Made by a program: the position numbers and the translations under genes
Origin: Palsa-1248 sp963737835
Lineage (GTDB): Bacteria; Gemmatimonadota; Gemmatimonadetes; Gemmatimonadales; Gemmatimonadaceae
Direction of reading: 5' to 3'
NCBI GenBank assembly: GCA_963737835.1
Contig: CAVTUH010000001.1
Location: 1,736,001-1,800,000 of the forward strand
Length of the DNA: 64,000 nucleotides
In this document: piece by piece, positions 1 to 7,546 of the stretch
Layout of the letters: each line of letters opens with the position of its first letter
Numbering within the stretch: position 1 is the stretch's first letter
The notes under the pieces: generated by a model
Seen by the model: only the letters and a program-made list of their open reading frames with translations
Databases searched by the model: none
Told to the model about the DNA's origin: nothing

Positions 1-462
1 CACAGGAAACATGCTCGAGTCATACGCGTACTGTTCTTCGATGAGCACGTCAATTGCCCACTCCCGGCCCGGCACGATCGAAAAGCTGGGTGCGCGGAAC
101 CCGAGCACCCGAATGCCCGTGATGTCTTCCAGCACTTCCTTCGACAGCCGGACATCCTCTCGGAACTCGGATGCGGTTAGCGCAGTCACTTTTCGATGCC
201 ACCAGCCGTGCGATGCGATCTCGTGCCCAGCCTGCGCGATGCGCTTGACCACCCGCGGGTGCCGCTTGGCGATCCAGCCCAGCGTGAAGAACGTGCCCGT
301 GACGCGGTGGCGCGCCAACATGTCGAGCAGCCGGTCGACGTTCTCCGCCACACGGGTCGGATACGTCGGCCAGCTCTCGCGCGGGATGTACTCGTCGAAT
401 GCGTTGACCTGGAAGTACTCTTCCACGTCGACGGTAAAGAAATGTCGGAGCGCTTGGGTCAC
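1..462 (-). CDS. polysaccharide deacetylase (XrtA/DUF3473 type), 3' end cut by window edge
   Basis: About 154 codons are visible before the gene runs off the left edge. The product reads FTVDVEEYFQVNAF near residues 9-22, GTFFTLGWIAKRHP in the middle and EIASHGWWHRK near residue 80. This is the NodB-fold pattern with the catalytic Asp of TVDVEE and the HxxxH metal site (HGWWH). The last visible residues, AYDSSMFPV, are also typical of the family. Members deacetylate amino sugars of secreted polysaccharides and the DUF3473 subgroup usually sits in exosortase/exopolysaccharide loci. The GTG at 462 was chosen because it places the start about 8 residues before FTVDVEE, as in homologues; no strong ribosome site is seen and an upstream start in the same open frame cannot be excluded. 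It is divergent from the VanZ gene. Confidence 0.85.
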   Translation of the reverse strand, partial: MTQALRHFFTVDVEEYFQVNAFDEYIPRESWPTYPTRVAENVDRLLDMLARHRVTGTFFTLGWIAKRHPRVVKRIAQAGHEIASHGWWHRKVTALTASEFREDVRLSKEVLEDITGIRVLGFRAPSFSIVPGREWAIDVLIEEQYAYDSSMFPV

Positions 463-609
463 GAAAGCCAATTCGTCGAGTTCTGGCTCGCCCAACAGCT
501 TGTGACGGACATCACACAATGTGAGCCGTGGGTCTTTCAACGCACCTACATTCGCAGTTACGATGCCAGATAATGCTACCCGGTTACCCACGAGCAATAC
601 CCCGTCGTT

Positions 610-1941
610 TTGCCCGCTGTGAGACGCCGCAACGTGGATTCTGACCCACCACGCGGCGGGGTTGACCTGATAACGTGGGCACGAGATGTAGCGCGGACGC
701 CACAAAAGGTGCTCGGTATTGCCACGACCATCCTCAGCTTGGTCCTCATTGGTCGGCTGACCCTTCGTCCGCTGGGGGATACTCTCCCCACGCATTTCGA
801 TGTGTGTCTCCTCTGTGGCAGCACCGGCACAGCCAACTTCCTTCTCAACATCGGTCTTTTCGTCCCGCTGGGCATCGGGCTACGGCTCATCGGGATGCGA
901 CGCTGGACCGCCTGGACACTCGCGCTGTTGCTGACGAGCTCCATCGAGGCACTGCAGTTCTATGTCGTCCCGGGCCGCGACTCGGATCTGGGTGACATCG
1001 TGGCCAACACCACGGGCGCCGTGATCGGTGTTGCCGCGGTCGACCTGCGCCGCGTATGGCTGTCACCACCGGGACACCTCGCGGGACGGCTGAGCGGCGT
1101 CGCCGCGCTCGCTGTCTGCATCGTCGCCGCGTTCGCGCAGTGGGCGCTGATGCCCACGTTTCCGCACAGCATCTACTATCCACAGGTCGCGCCCGACCTC
1201 CCCGGCTACTCGCTGCTCGATGGCGTCGTGGTCGATGCGACGTTCAATGGGGCTGATATCGGCATCGGCCGCATGTCCGCTGCCGCGAGCGAAGCCATGC
1301 GTGACTCGCTGTTGGCAGACGGTGCGGTGATCGCCGTGACCATGCAGCCGGGCACGACGCGGCCCTCCGTCGCGCCGATCGTCGACGTTCACGATCAGTG
1401 GCGCAATGAGATCTTCCTGCTCGGCCGGCGAGGAGACGATCTGATCTTTCGAATCCGCCGGCGATCAGACGCGCTTGGCTTCCACCCGCCGTCCTGGATC
1501 GTGAGGGACGCGTTTGCCGCACGGGCCTCCGCAACCGACACCATGGTCGTGCGCGCGACCACCACCACCGGATCGACCGCGTTCGATCTCGCGCACCGCG
1601 GTAGCGCGGCGCCACCCCCGCTGCACCGGCGGATCGGCGACGGAGTATGGGAGGCGTGGCGGCTCTTCATTCCCGACAACGGTCGATGGGCACAGTTTGC
1701 CCAATGGATCATGGTTGCGTGGATCTCGGTGCTCCTCGCACCACTCGCGTACTGGGCCGGCCGCGCCGCGCGACGTGAAGGGATCGTCCTGTCGGCCATG
1801 ACGATCGCGCTGCCCGTGGTGGCATCCTTTGCTATCATCCCGTTGGCAGCGGGTGCGCCGCCCGCTGCAGTGCCCGTCTGGGCAGCAGGGCTCGGTGTCG
1901 CCGCAATCACCTGGGGGATTGGTCGGTGGGCCGTAGGTTGA
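610..1941 (+). CDS. VanZ family membrane protein with large C-terminal extension
   Basis: 443 residues. Residues about 35-155 hold the VanZ-like membrane domain: hydrophobic helices, FLLNIGLFVPLGIGL, then SSIEALQFYVVPGRDSDLGD, the conserved loop of VanZ proteins. A soluble region of about 190 residues follows (roughly 200-370) and may be a LamG/concanavalin-like fold, and the protein ends with three hydrophobic helices. VanZ-domain proteins are common in polysaccharide and exosortase loci, though their biochemical role is not settled; the divergent deacetylase next door fits that setting. The start is uncertain: TTG at 610 gives the full frame, GTG at 619 is an equally plausible start, and neither has a clear ribosome site. 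Confidence 0.75.
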   Translation: MPAVRRRNVDSDPPRGGVDLITWARDVARTPQKVLGIATTILSLVLIGRLTLRPLGDTLPTHFDVCLLCGSTGTANFLLNIGLFVPLGIGLRLIGMRRWTAWTLALLLTSSIEALQFYVVPGRDSDLGDIVANTTGAVIGVAAVDLRRVWLSPPGHLAGRLSGVAALAVCIVAAFAQWALMPTFPHSIYYPQVAPDLPGYSLLDGVVVDATFNGADIGIGRMSAAASEAMRDSLLADGAVIAVTMQPGTTRPSVAPIVDVHDQWRNEIFLLGRRGDDLIFRIRRRSDALGFHPPSWIVRDAFAARASATDTMVVRATTTTGSTAFDLAHRGSAAPPPLHRRIGDGVWEAWRLFIPDNGRWAQFAQWIMVAWISVLLAPLAYWAGRAARREGIVLSAMTIALPVVASFAIIPLAAGAPPAAVPVWAAGLGVAAITWGIGRWAVG

Positions 1942-1954
1942 CCACGGGGAGGCA

Positions 1955-2563
1955 ATGAGCGGAACGTTGGCCGTCTTCGACGTGATCCTGGAGTTCTTGC
2001 GACCGACGCTCGCCGCGCTCGCGGGCGTGCTCACGCTGGTACTGGCGATCGACTGGCTCGTGCGCACGCGACGGCTCAGTCCCTTCGGCCCGATTGCGCG
2101 CTTCTTCCGCAGCACGGTCGATCCTCTGCTCGTGCCGATCGAGCGGCGCGTCGTGCGCGCAGGTGGCTTGCCCTCCAGCGCGCCGTGGTGGGCGCTCGCC
2201 GTCGTGGTGATTGGCGGGATCGTGTTGCTCGAGGTGCTGACGTACATCCGGGGCATGGCCGGTGAGCTCGCCGGCGCATTGGGCGTCTACGGCGTGGCCC
2301 GCGTGCTGATCCGGTGGACCTTCCTCTTGCTCGAGATCGCGCTCATCGTCCGCGTCGTCGCGTCGTGGATCAATCTCTCGCGCTACTCCGGCTGGGTGCG
2401 ATGGGCCTTCAGCCTCACCGAATGGATGATCCGCCCGATCCGGCGCCTGATTCCGCCGGTCGCGATGTTCGATCTGTCGCCCCTCATCGCATGGATTCTG
2501 CTCGCGTACATCATCGAGCCGTTCGTCGGCTATTTGCTGAGCTTGCTCGCGCGAGGCGGCTGA
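1955..2563 (+). CDS. YggT family integral membrane protein
   Basis: 202 residues with at least four hydrophobic segments (about 8-28, 68-90, 112-135, 168-195). The C-terminal half carries the typical YGGT signature: RVVASWINLS, then TEWMIRPIRRLIPP and DLSPLIAWILL. The N-terminal half looks like a diverged copy of the same repeat, so this is the long two-repeat form known from proteobacteria. YggT proteins lie in the inner membrane and have been linked to osmotic tolerance and division-associated membrane organisation, but no reaction is established. The gene begins 13 bp after VanZ and the ATG is preceded by GGGGAGG at good spacing, so the two are probably co-transcribed. Confidence 0.85.
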   Translation: MSGTLAVFDVILEFLRPTLAALAGVLTLVLAIDWLVRTRRLSPFGPIARFFRSTVDPLLVPIERRVVRAGGLPSSAPWWALAVVVIGGIVLLEVLTYIRGMAGELAGALGVYGVARVLIRWTFLLLEIALIVRVVASWINLSRYSGWVRWAFSLTEWMIRPIRRLIPPVAMFDLSPLIAWILLAYIIEPFVGYLLSLLARGG

Positions 2564-2638
2564 GAGATACTCCGTGGCGGCCGCGGCCAGCGGCGGCGTG
2601 AGGGTCTCGAGGCGGTCTCGATACATGATCGCCGGCTC

Positions 2639-2713
2639 GCAGGGGCGACGCAGTGCGTCCCCCTGCCGTTTCGAATGCTGACCGCCAGTAGGGGCGACGC
2701 AGTCCGTCGCCCG
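2639..2713. repeat. pair of GGGGCGACGCA palindromes
   Basis: Two near-palindromic units of about 25 bp lie at 2639-2666 and 2690-2713. Each has an arm GGGGCGACGCA and a facing arm close to TGCGTCGCCCC. The first is the most extended (GCAGGGG...CCCCTGC ends). The same unit recurs at 23978, 34767, 39928, 42569 and 54489, always in or beside an intergenic gap. It resembles bacterial REP-type palindromes; no associated transposase gene is seen in the window. Confidence 0.75.
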
Positions 2714-2728
2714 GTATCCGAGGTATTC

Positions 2729-3133
2729 ATGTTTGGTACGGTGTTGATCGGCTCTGATCACGCCTTGCTCGAAGGGCTTGCGCAAACACTCGCGGCCGCT
2801 GGCTATCGCGTCACACTCGCAGACAGCTTGCACGATGCCAGCGTCCAGACCGCTGGCGACCCACCGCTCGTCGTGGTGGTCGATCGAGCGACAGCTCTCC
2901 AATCCGCTCGTGACATCGGTCTCCACGGGCTCGCTCCCGGCGGATCGATTGTGTTGTACCACGGCACCGACGATGCGCCGCTGCCGCTGCCCGCTTCGCT
3001 CCAGCGCCTCACGCTCGCCGACCTCACTCTGCCACTCGAACGTCAACGTCTCGTCGCCCTGGTCCATTCCGTCACGGCCCGGGCGCGATCGCGAGGGCAC
3101 GGCGATGTCGGTCCGGAGGAGAGAACGAGGTAA
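2729..3133 (+). CDS. response-regulator receiver-like protein
   Basis: 134 residues from the ATG at 2729, which has an AGGT-type ribosome site in front; an earlier GTG-type start would read through the repeat unit and is less likely. The sequence looks like a receiver (CheY) fold: hydrophobic beta strands FGTVLIGSDH, VTLADS, LVVVVDRAT and IVLYHGTD alternate with helices. The acidic pocket is incomplete: a D follows the first strand, but the usual phosphorylatable Asp position reads VVVVDRATAL and the conserved Lys near the end is not obvious. It may therefore be a pseudo-receiver. A basic tail of about 20 residues follows. Function unknown. Confidence 0.55.
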   Translation: MFGTVLIGSDHALLEGLAQTLAAAGYRVTLADSLHDASVQTAGDPPLVVVVDRATALQSARDIGLHGLAPGGSIVLYHGTDDAPLPLPASLQRLTLADLTLPLERQRLVALVHSVTARARSRGHGDVGPEERTR

Positions 3134-3254
3134 GGGGCTAGACGTTAGACGTTAGACGTTGGACGTTGGAAAAAAACTTCGGGGCCAGCAGTGGTGCACT
3201 TCGCTGGCCCCGAGGTTTGTCTCTAACGTCCAACGTCCAACGTCTAACGTCTAG
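3134..3254. repeat. nested palindrome: GACGTTR heptad arms around a terminator hairpin
   Basis: The left arm at about 3136-3166 is a run of TAGACGT/TGGACGT heptads. The right arm at about 3218-3254 is its reverse complement. Between them is a hairpin core with arms CGGGGCCAGC (3179-3188) and GCTGGCCCCG, itself flanked by an A-tract on the left and TTTGT on the right. The element sits between two converging genes, the receiver-like gene and the small lipoprotein gene, so the core can act as a bidirectional terminator. The same design recurs at 9568, 10793 and 58239. Confidence 0.8.
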
Positions 3255-3260
3255 CCTTCC

Positions 3261-3386
3261 CTATCCGCCGTTCACCTGCGTCACCACCACTGGAGGATCC
3301 GTTATTCCCTGCTGTGCGCACCCGGCGACAGACACAGCCAGCAACGCGCACAACACCCACGCCAGACGACTCGCTGTCGTTCGCAT
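3261..3386 (-). CDS. 41-residue lipoprotein under a c-di-GMP riboswitch
   Basis: A very short gene on the minus strand starting with ATG at 3386. A perfect GAGGAGG ribosome site lies 6 bp upstream. The product has a basic start (MRTTASR), a hydrophobic core (LAWVLCALLAV) and a lipobox VAGC, with the acylated Cys at about residue 23. Only 18 residues remain after the Cys, ending QVNGG. It should therefore be exported and lipidated as a tiny membrane-anchored peptide. The leader carries a c-di-GMP-I aptamer, so expression is probably tied to the motile/sessile switch. It is not known whether the peptide is functional itself or whether a downstream partner has been lost; the next gene on this strand is not co-oriented. 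Confidence 0.6.
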   Translation of the reverse strand: MRTTASRLAWVLCALLAVSVAGCAQQGITDPPVVVTQVNGG

Positions 3387-3402
3387 TGGCCCTCCTCGAA
3401 CT

Positions 3403-3510
3403 GTTCGGCGGCTCGACTGGCGTGGTGTGCGCGTCGACCAGGCACACACGGTAGCCTCGTAGCTTTGCGTCGCCGGCTTTCGCCGGGTTTGCCTTTATCG
3501 CAGCCCCGTC
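3403..3510 (-). ncRNA. cyclic-di-GMP-I (GEMM) riboswitch
   Basis: Read on the minus strand, 3497 to 3444 gives AAAGGCAAACC, a 4-bp stem closed by a GAAA tetraloop (3478-3481), then GACGCAAAGC (3471-3462) and a second helix. The order GGCAAACC, GAAA-capped stem, GACGCAAAGC is the conserved core of the GEMM-I class, which binds c-di-GMP (some relatives bind cGAMP). The outer helix limits are estimates. The element ends just upstream of the GAGGAGG of the 41-residue lipoprotein gene. No T-tract is seen after it, so control of translation through access to the ribosome site is the more likely mechanism. Confidence 0.85.
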
Positions 3511-3727
3511 GGAGGGCCACGCGAGACACGGGGCGAGGCACGCCCCTGGGTAACAGACGATTGACGGCGCGGTCGGGAGCCGAGCTCGCTCGGCACCAGC
3601 GATTCCGGGCGCTAGCCGAGTCACTCAGTCCCCCGCCGCCCACGCCGTCGAACCCCAGCGTACAACCGCACGGTAGAGGCTGCCAGAGCAGATATCAGAC
3701 AGCGCTAGCCCGTGGGTCCCGGGTAGG

Positions 3728-3778
3728 ACAAAAAGGCGGGGTCACGGGCGGGCGCGTTAGCGCCCGGCCCCGACCTGC
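3728..3778 (-). terminator. intrinsic terminator on minus strand
   Basis: On the minus strand a strong GC-rich hairpin (GGGGCCGGGCGC...GCGCCCGCCC with outer CCCC, around 3738-3775) is followed by CTTTTTG at 3734-3729. The loop-proximal part is the palindrome GGGCGCGTTAGCGCCC, which recurs at 49037. No minus-strand gene ends here, so it may stop antisense transcription or be a repeat that happens to look like a terminator. The rest of 3511-3727 shows no gene. Confidence 0.6.
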
Positions 3779-3792
3779 CGTTCGATCGTCTG

Positions 3793-3821
3793 TTGAGTGC
3801 TCGCTGATACACCGCTAGATT
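3793..3821 (+). promoter_or_regulatory. putative sigma-70 promoter of the metH operon
   Basis: TTGAGT at 3793-3798 and TAGATT at 3816-3821 are separated by exactly 17 bp. The predicted start near 3828 lies about 12 bp before the SAM-II aptamer, which is where a leader promoter should be. The -35 matches 4 and the -10 about 4 of 6 consensus positions. Confidence 0.5.
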
Positions 3822-3835
3822 GTGACTCACAACCG

Positions 3836-3894
3836 TACTCGTGGCGATTTACGGCAACTTGCGGCCACGTAAAACATTCCGCTAAACCGCCAGA
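3836..3894 (+). ncRNA. SAM-II riboswitch
   Basis: The stem GTGGC (3841-3845)/GCCAC (3864-3868) encloses GATTTA and the conserved CTTGC. It is followed by GTAAAA and the hallmark GCTAAA at 3881-3886. CGG at 3852-3854 can pair with CCG at 3887-3889 to close the pseudoknot. This order (stem, GAUUU loop, CUUGC, closing stem, UAAA, GCUAAA) is the SAM-II consensus. An intrinsic terminator begins immediately after (3895) and the methionine gene metH follows, so SAM binding most likely reduces metH expression. SAM-II is best known from Alphaproteobacteria, so its presence here is of interest. Confidence 0.88.
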
Positions 3895-3928
3895 GCCCGG
3901 CGGCATGACCGTCCGGGCGTTTTTGTTT
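3895..3928 (+). terminator. intrinsic terminator of the SAM-II leader
   Basis: Stem GCCCGG (3895-3900) plus CGG pairs with CCG and CCGGGC (3913-3918), with loop CATGA and one bulged T, followed by GTTTTTGTTTT. It lies directly downstream of the SAM-II aptamer and about 90 bp before metH, so it is the probable expression platform. Overlap with the aptamer 3' end (CAGAGCCCGG) could let the two folds compete. Confidence 0.85.
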
Positions 3929-4018
3929 TGAGCTGTTGCCCTGCTTGGCGCTCGTTGTGGCAGTTCCGGAGTCCCGAATCCCGAATCCCTCTGCTGTGGC
4001 TTTCCGACCCCTGCCTTG

Positions 4019-7000
4019 ATGTCCGCGTATCTCAAAGCCCTCGCCGATCGCGTCCTCATCTACGACGGCGCTATGGGAACCAACATCCAACGCCACCACC
4101 TCTCGGCGGCCGATTTCGGCGGCAAGTCGCTCGAGGGCTGTAACGATCATCTGGTTTTGACGCGGCCGGACGTCATCCGCGGCATCCATGAGTCGTTTCT
4201 CGCGGTCGGCTGCGATGTGGTCGAGACGTGCACCTTCCAATCCACGCCCAGGCGGCTAGCCGAATGGGGCATCGGCGACCGGATACACGAGCTCAATGTC
4301 GCCGCGGCCCGGCTCGCGCGCGCCGCGTGCGAGGCGCACGCCTCGAGCGACCACCCGAGATTCGTCGCAGGCTCGATCGGCCCGACCGGGATGCTGCCGT
4401 CGAGCGATGACCCGGTGCTCGGCGCCATCACGTTTGAGGCACTCGCCGACAACTTCTACGCCCAGGCCAAAGCGCTCGTCGAAGGAGGCGTCGACGTCCT
4501 CCTCGTGGAGACGGCGCAGGACATTCTCGAGGTGAAAGCGGCGATCGCGGGATTCGAGCGCCTCTTCGCGGAGCTCGGGCATCGCGTGCCCGTGCAGGCA
4601 CAGGTCACGCTGGACACCAGCGGCCGCATGCTGCTCGGCACCGATGTCGCCAGTGCGCTCACGACGCTCGAAGGGCTTCGCGTCGACATCGTCGGCCTCA
4701 ATTGCTCGACTGGCCCCGAGCACATGCGGGAACCGGTCCGCTACCTGTCGGAACACGCGACGCGTCCCATCTCCGTGATCCCCAATGCGGGACTCCCGCT
4801 CAACACGGGGACGGGCGACGCGGTCTATCCGCTCGAACCGGCACCGCTCGCCACTGCGCTCTCCGAGTTCGTGCGCGACTTCGGGGTGCGCATCGTCGGC
4901 GGCTGTTGCGGCACCACGCCCGAGCACCTCCAGGCCGTCGTGCAGGCGATCCGGCCCCTCGGCAATGGCGCCCGCGCGGCGGCCGCGGATCGTCGGCGTG
5001 CGACGAGTGTCGCCCGTGTCTCGAGCGCAATGCGCGCCATCACGCTGCACCAGGACCCACCGCCGCTCCTCGTCGGTGAGCGCGTCAACGCACAGGGCTC
5101 GCGCGCGGTCAAACGCCTCCTGCTCGCGGATGACTACGATGGCATCGTGCGGGTCGCCCGCGAGCAAGCCGAATCGGGGGCGCACGTCCTCGACGTGTGC
5201 GTCGCGCTCACGGAGCGTGGGGACGAAGCCGAGCAGATGTCGCGTGTCGTGAAGCTGCTGTCGATGAGCGTCGAGACGCCACTCGTCATTGACTCGACGG
5301 AGCCGACCGTCATCGCGGCCGCGCTGGCCCACCTACCGGGCCGCGGCATCGTCAACTCCATCAACATGGAGAACGGCCGCAAGCGGATCGACGATGTGCT
5401 GCCGCTCGTCCGCCGGCATGGCGCAGCCGTCGTCGCGCTCACGATCGATGAGCAGGGGATGGCTCGCACCCGCGACCGCAAGCTCGCCATCGCCCGCCGC
5501 ATCCATGACATCGCGACCCACGAGTTCGGCCTGACCTCGTCCGACCTCATCTTCGACGCGCTCACCTTCACCCTCGCGACCGGGGAGGCCGAGTGGATCG
5601 ACTCGGCCACCGAGACGATCGAAGGGATCCGCCTGATCAAGCGGGAGCTTCCGGGCGTGTTCACGATCCTGGGCGTCTCGAACGTGAGCTTCGGCCTCAC
5701 GACCGAGGCCCGCGCGGTCCTGAACTCGGTCTTCCTGCACCACTGCGTCTCCGCTGGACTGGATGCCGCGATCGTCAATCCCGCCCACATCCGTCCCTAC
5801 GCCGAAGTCGATGCGACCGAGCGCGCCCTGGCCGACGACCTGGTCTTCAACCGGAGACCCGATGCGCTGCAGCGCTTCATCGAGCACTTCGCCAGTGCGG
5901 GGACCGAGGGCCGGCGCGGCACGACCGGCGACGGCGCCGTCGATCCGACGGCGGGCATGACCGCGGACCAGCGCATCCACTGGTCGATCGTGCATCGCAA
6001 GAAGGAAGGCATCGAGGCGCTGCTCGACACGGCAGGCGTTCGCGAGCAGCCGGTGCGTGTGCTCAACGACGTGTTGTTGCCCGCGATGAAGGAGGTGGGC
6101 GACAAGTTCGGCGCGGGTGAGCTCATCCTGCCATTCGTGCTACAGAGCGCCGAAGTCATGAAGCGCGCCGTGCGGCATCTGGAGCAGTTCCTCGAGCGGT
6201 CGGCGGATTACACCAAGGGCAAGGTCGTCCTGGCGACCGTGTACGGCGACGTCCACGACATCGGGAAGTCGCTCGTCAATACGATTCTCGCGAACAACGG
6301 CTATACGGTGTACGACCTCGGCAAGCAGGTGCCGGTCAACACGATCATCGAGAAGGCCGAAGAGGTCGGCGCCGACGCGATCGGTCTGTCCGCGCTGCTC
6401 GTGTCGACATCCAAGCAGATGCCCCTCTGCGTCCAGGAGCTCGACAAGCGCGGACTGACCTATCCGGTCCTCATCGGCGGCGCCGCGATCAACCGGCGCT
6501 TTGGGCGGCGGGCGCTGTTCGTCGACGGCGAGCGCCCGTACGCCGCGGGTGTGTTCTACTGCAAGGACGCGTTCGAGGGGCTGGCCACGATGGACCAGCT
6601 CATGGATCCCGACCGTCGGGCAGCGGCCCTCACGGAGGTGGTCGATGCCGCACGGCGCGACGTGTTCCTGCACGCAACCGTCGGCAAGGACATCGCCGCG
6701 GGCATGGCCGGCGGAGAGCGCAGCGCCGTGCGCACCGACGGCCCCGTGCCCAGCGCTCCCTTCTTCGGCACGCGCGTCGTCCGCGACATCCCGCTCGACG
6801 AGGTGCTCTCACTCCTCGATATCGACGAGCTGTTCCGCCTGCAATGGGGTGGTCGTGGCTCTGGGCCCGCATATGACCGCACGGTGCAGGAAGAGTTCAT
6901 GCCGACGTTGCGCCGGCTCAGCGCCGAAGCCGCGCGCGACCGTTGGATCGTGCCACAAGCCGTCTACGGGACTTTCCCCGCGCACTCGCAGGGCAACGAT

Positions 7001-7546
7001 CTGGTCGTCTACGATCCTGCGGCATACGAGAGTGACGGCGGTGCGCTGCGCGAGATCGCCCGCTTCCACTTTCCCCGCCAGGTCGGTCGCGAGCGGTTGT
7101 GCATCGCCGACTACTTCCGATCGGTCGATTCGGGCGAGGTCAATGTCGTCGCGCTGCAGGTCGTGACTGTCGGCGATGCGGCTGCCGCACGCTTCGACGT
7201 GTTGCAGCGTGCGGGCGAGTACACGGAGGCGTATTACGTGCACGGGCTGGCGGTGGAGGCTGCCGAAGCCGTCGCGGAATGGATGCATCGTCGAATCCGT
7301 CGCGAATGGGGACTCGGCCCGTCAGAGGGGAAGCGCTACTCGTGGGGGTACGGCGCGTGCCCCGATCTCGACGACCACACCACGGTCTTTCGCCTGCTGC
7401 CCGTCGCGGACGCCCTGGGCATGTCGCTCACCACCGCCGGACAACTCGTGCCGGAGCAGTCGACCGCGGCGATCATCGTGCACCACCCGGATGCCAAGTA
7501 CTACGCGGTGCGCGGTGAAGGCGCGGGCGTGGAGGCGGCCGCATGA
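4019..7546 (+). CDS. metH: methionine synthase, cobalamin-dependent
   Basis: 1175 residues, the full length for this enzyme, which transfers a methyl group from methyl-tetrahydrofolate through cobalamin to homocysteine. The homocysteine domain is at about 1-315 (DGAMGTNIQ, VETCTF, GLNCSTGPEH and the zinc ligands GGCCGTTPEH near 294-303). A pterin-binding domain spans about 340-620. The cobalamin cap and Rossmann domain follow, with GDVHDIGKSL near residue 742, where the His ligates cobalt. The reactivation domain that uses SAM is at about 900-1170 (GYGACPDLDDH). ATG at 4019 was preferred over the TTG at 4016. The gene is under the SAM-II riboswitch and overlaps the next gene by 4 bp (ATGA), so it should be translationally coupled to it. 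Confidence 0.97.
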   Translation: MSAYLKALADRVLIYDGAMGTNIQRHHLSAADFGGKSLEGCNDHLVLTRPDVIRGIHESFLAVGCDVVETCTFQSTPRRLAEWGIGDRIHELNVAAARLARAACEAHASSDHPRFVAGSIGPTGMLPSSDDPVLGAITFEALADNFYAQAKALVEGGVDVLLVETAQDILEVKAAIAGFERLFAELGHRVPVQAQVTLDTSGRMLLGTDVASALTTLEGLRVDIVGLNCSTGPEHMREPVRYLSEHATRPISVIPNAGLPLNTGTGDAVYPLEPAPLATALSEFVRDFGVRIVGGCCGTTPEHLQAVVQAIRPLGNGARAAAADRRRATSVARVSSAMRAITLHQDPPPLLVGERVNAQGSRAVKRLLLADDYDGIVRVAREQAESGAHVLDVCVALTERGDEAEQMSRVVKLLSMSVETPLVIDSTEPTVIAAALAHLPGRGIVNSINMENGRKRIDDVLPLVRRHGAAVVALTIDEQGMARTRDRKLAIARRIHDIATHEFGLTSSDLIFDALTFTLATGEAEWIDSATETIEGIRLIKRELPGVFTILGVSNVSFGLTTEARAVLNSVFLHHCVSAGLDAAIVNPAHIRPYAEVDATERALADDLVFNRRPDALQRFIEHFASAGTEGRRGTTGDGAVDPTAGMTADQRIHWSIVHRKKEGIEALLDTAGVREQPVRVLNDVLLPAMKEVGDKFGAGELILPFVLQSAEVMKRAVRHLEQFLERSADYTKGKVVLATVYGDVHDIGKSLVNTILANNGYTVYDLGKQVPVNTIIEKAEEVGADAIGLSALLVSTSKQMPLCVQELDKRGLTYPVLIGGAAINRRFGRRALFVDGERPYAAGVFYCKDAFEGLATMDQLMDPDRRAAALTEVVDAARRDVFLHATVGKDIAAGMAGGERSAVRTDGPVPSAPFFGTRVVRDIPLDEVLSLLDIDELFRLQWGGRGSGPAYDRTVQEEFMPTLRRLSAEAARDRWIVPQAVYGTFPAHSQGNDLVVYDPAAYESDGGALREIARFHFPRQVGRERLCIADYFRSVDSGEVNVVALQVVTVGDAAAARFDVLQRAGEYTEAYYVHGLAVEAAEAVAEWMHRRIRREWGLGPSEGKRYSWGYGACPDLDDHTTVFRLLPVADALGMSLTTAGQLVPEQSTAAIIVHHPDAKYYAVRGEGAGVEAAA

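Noticed and set aside
196..573. Plus-strand open frames over the first 570 bp.
   Set aside because: They are antisense shadows of the polysaccharide deacetylase gene, which has clear family motifs.
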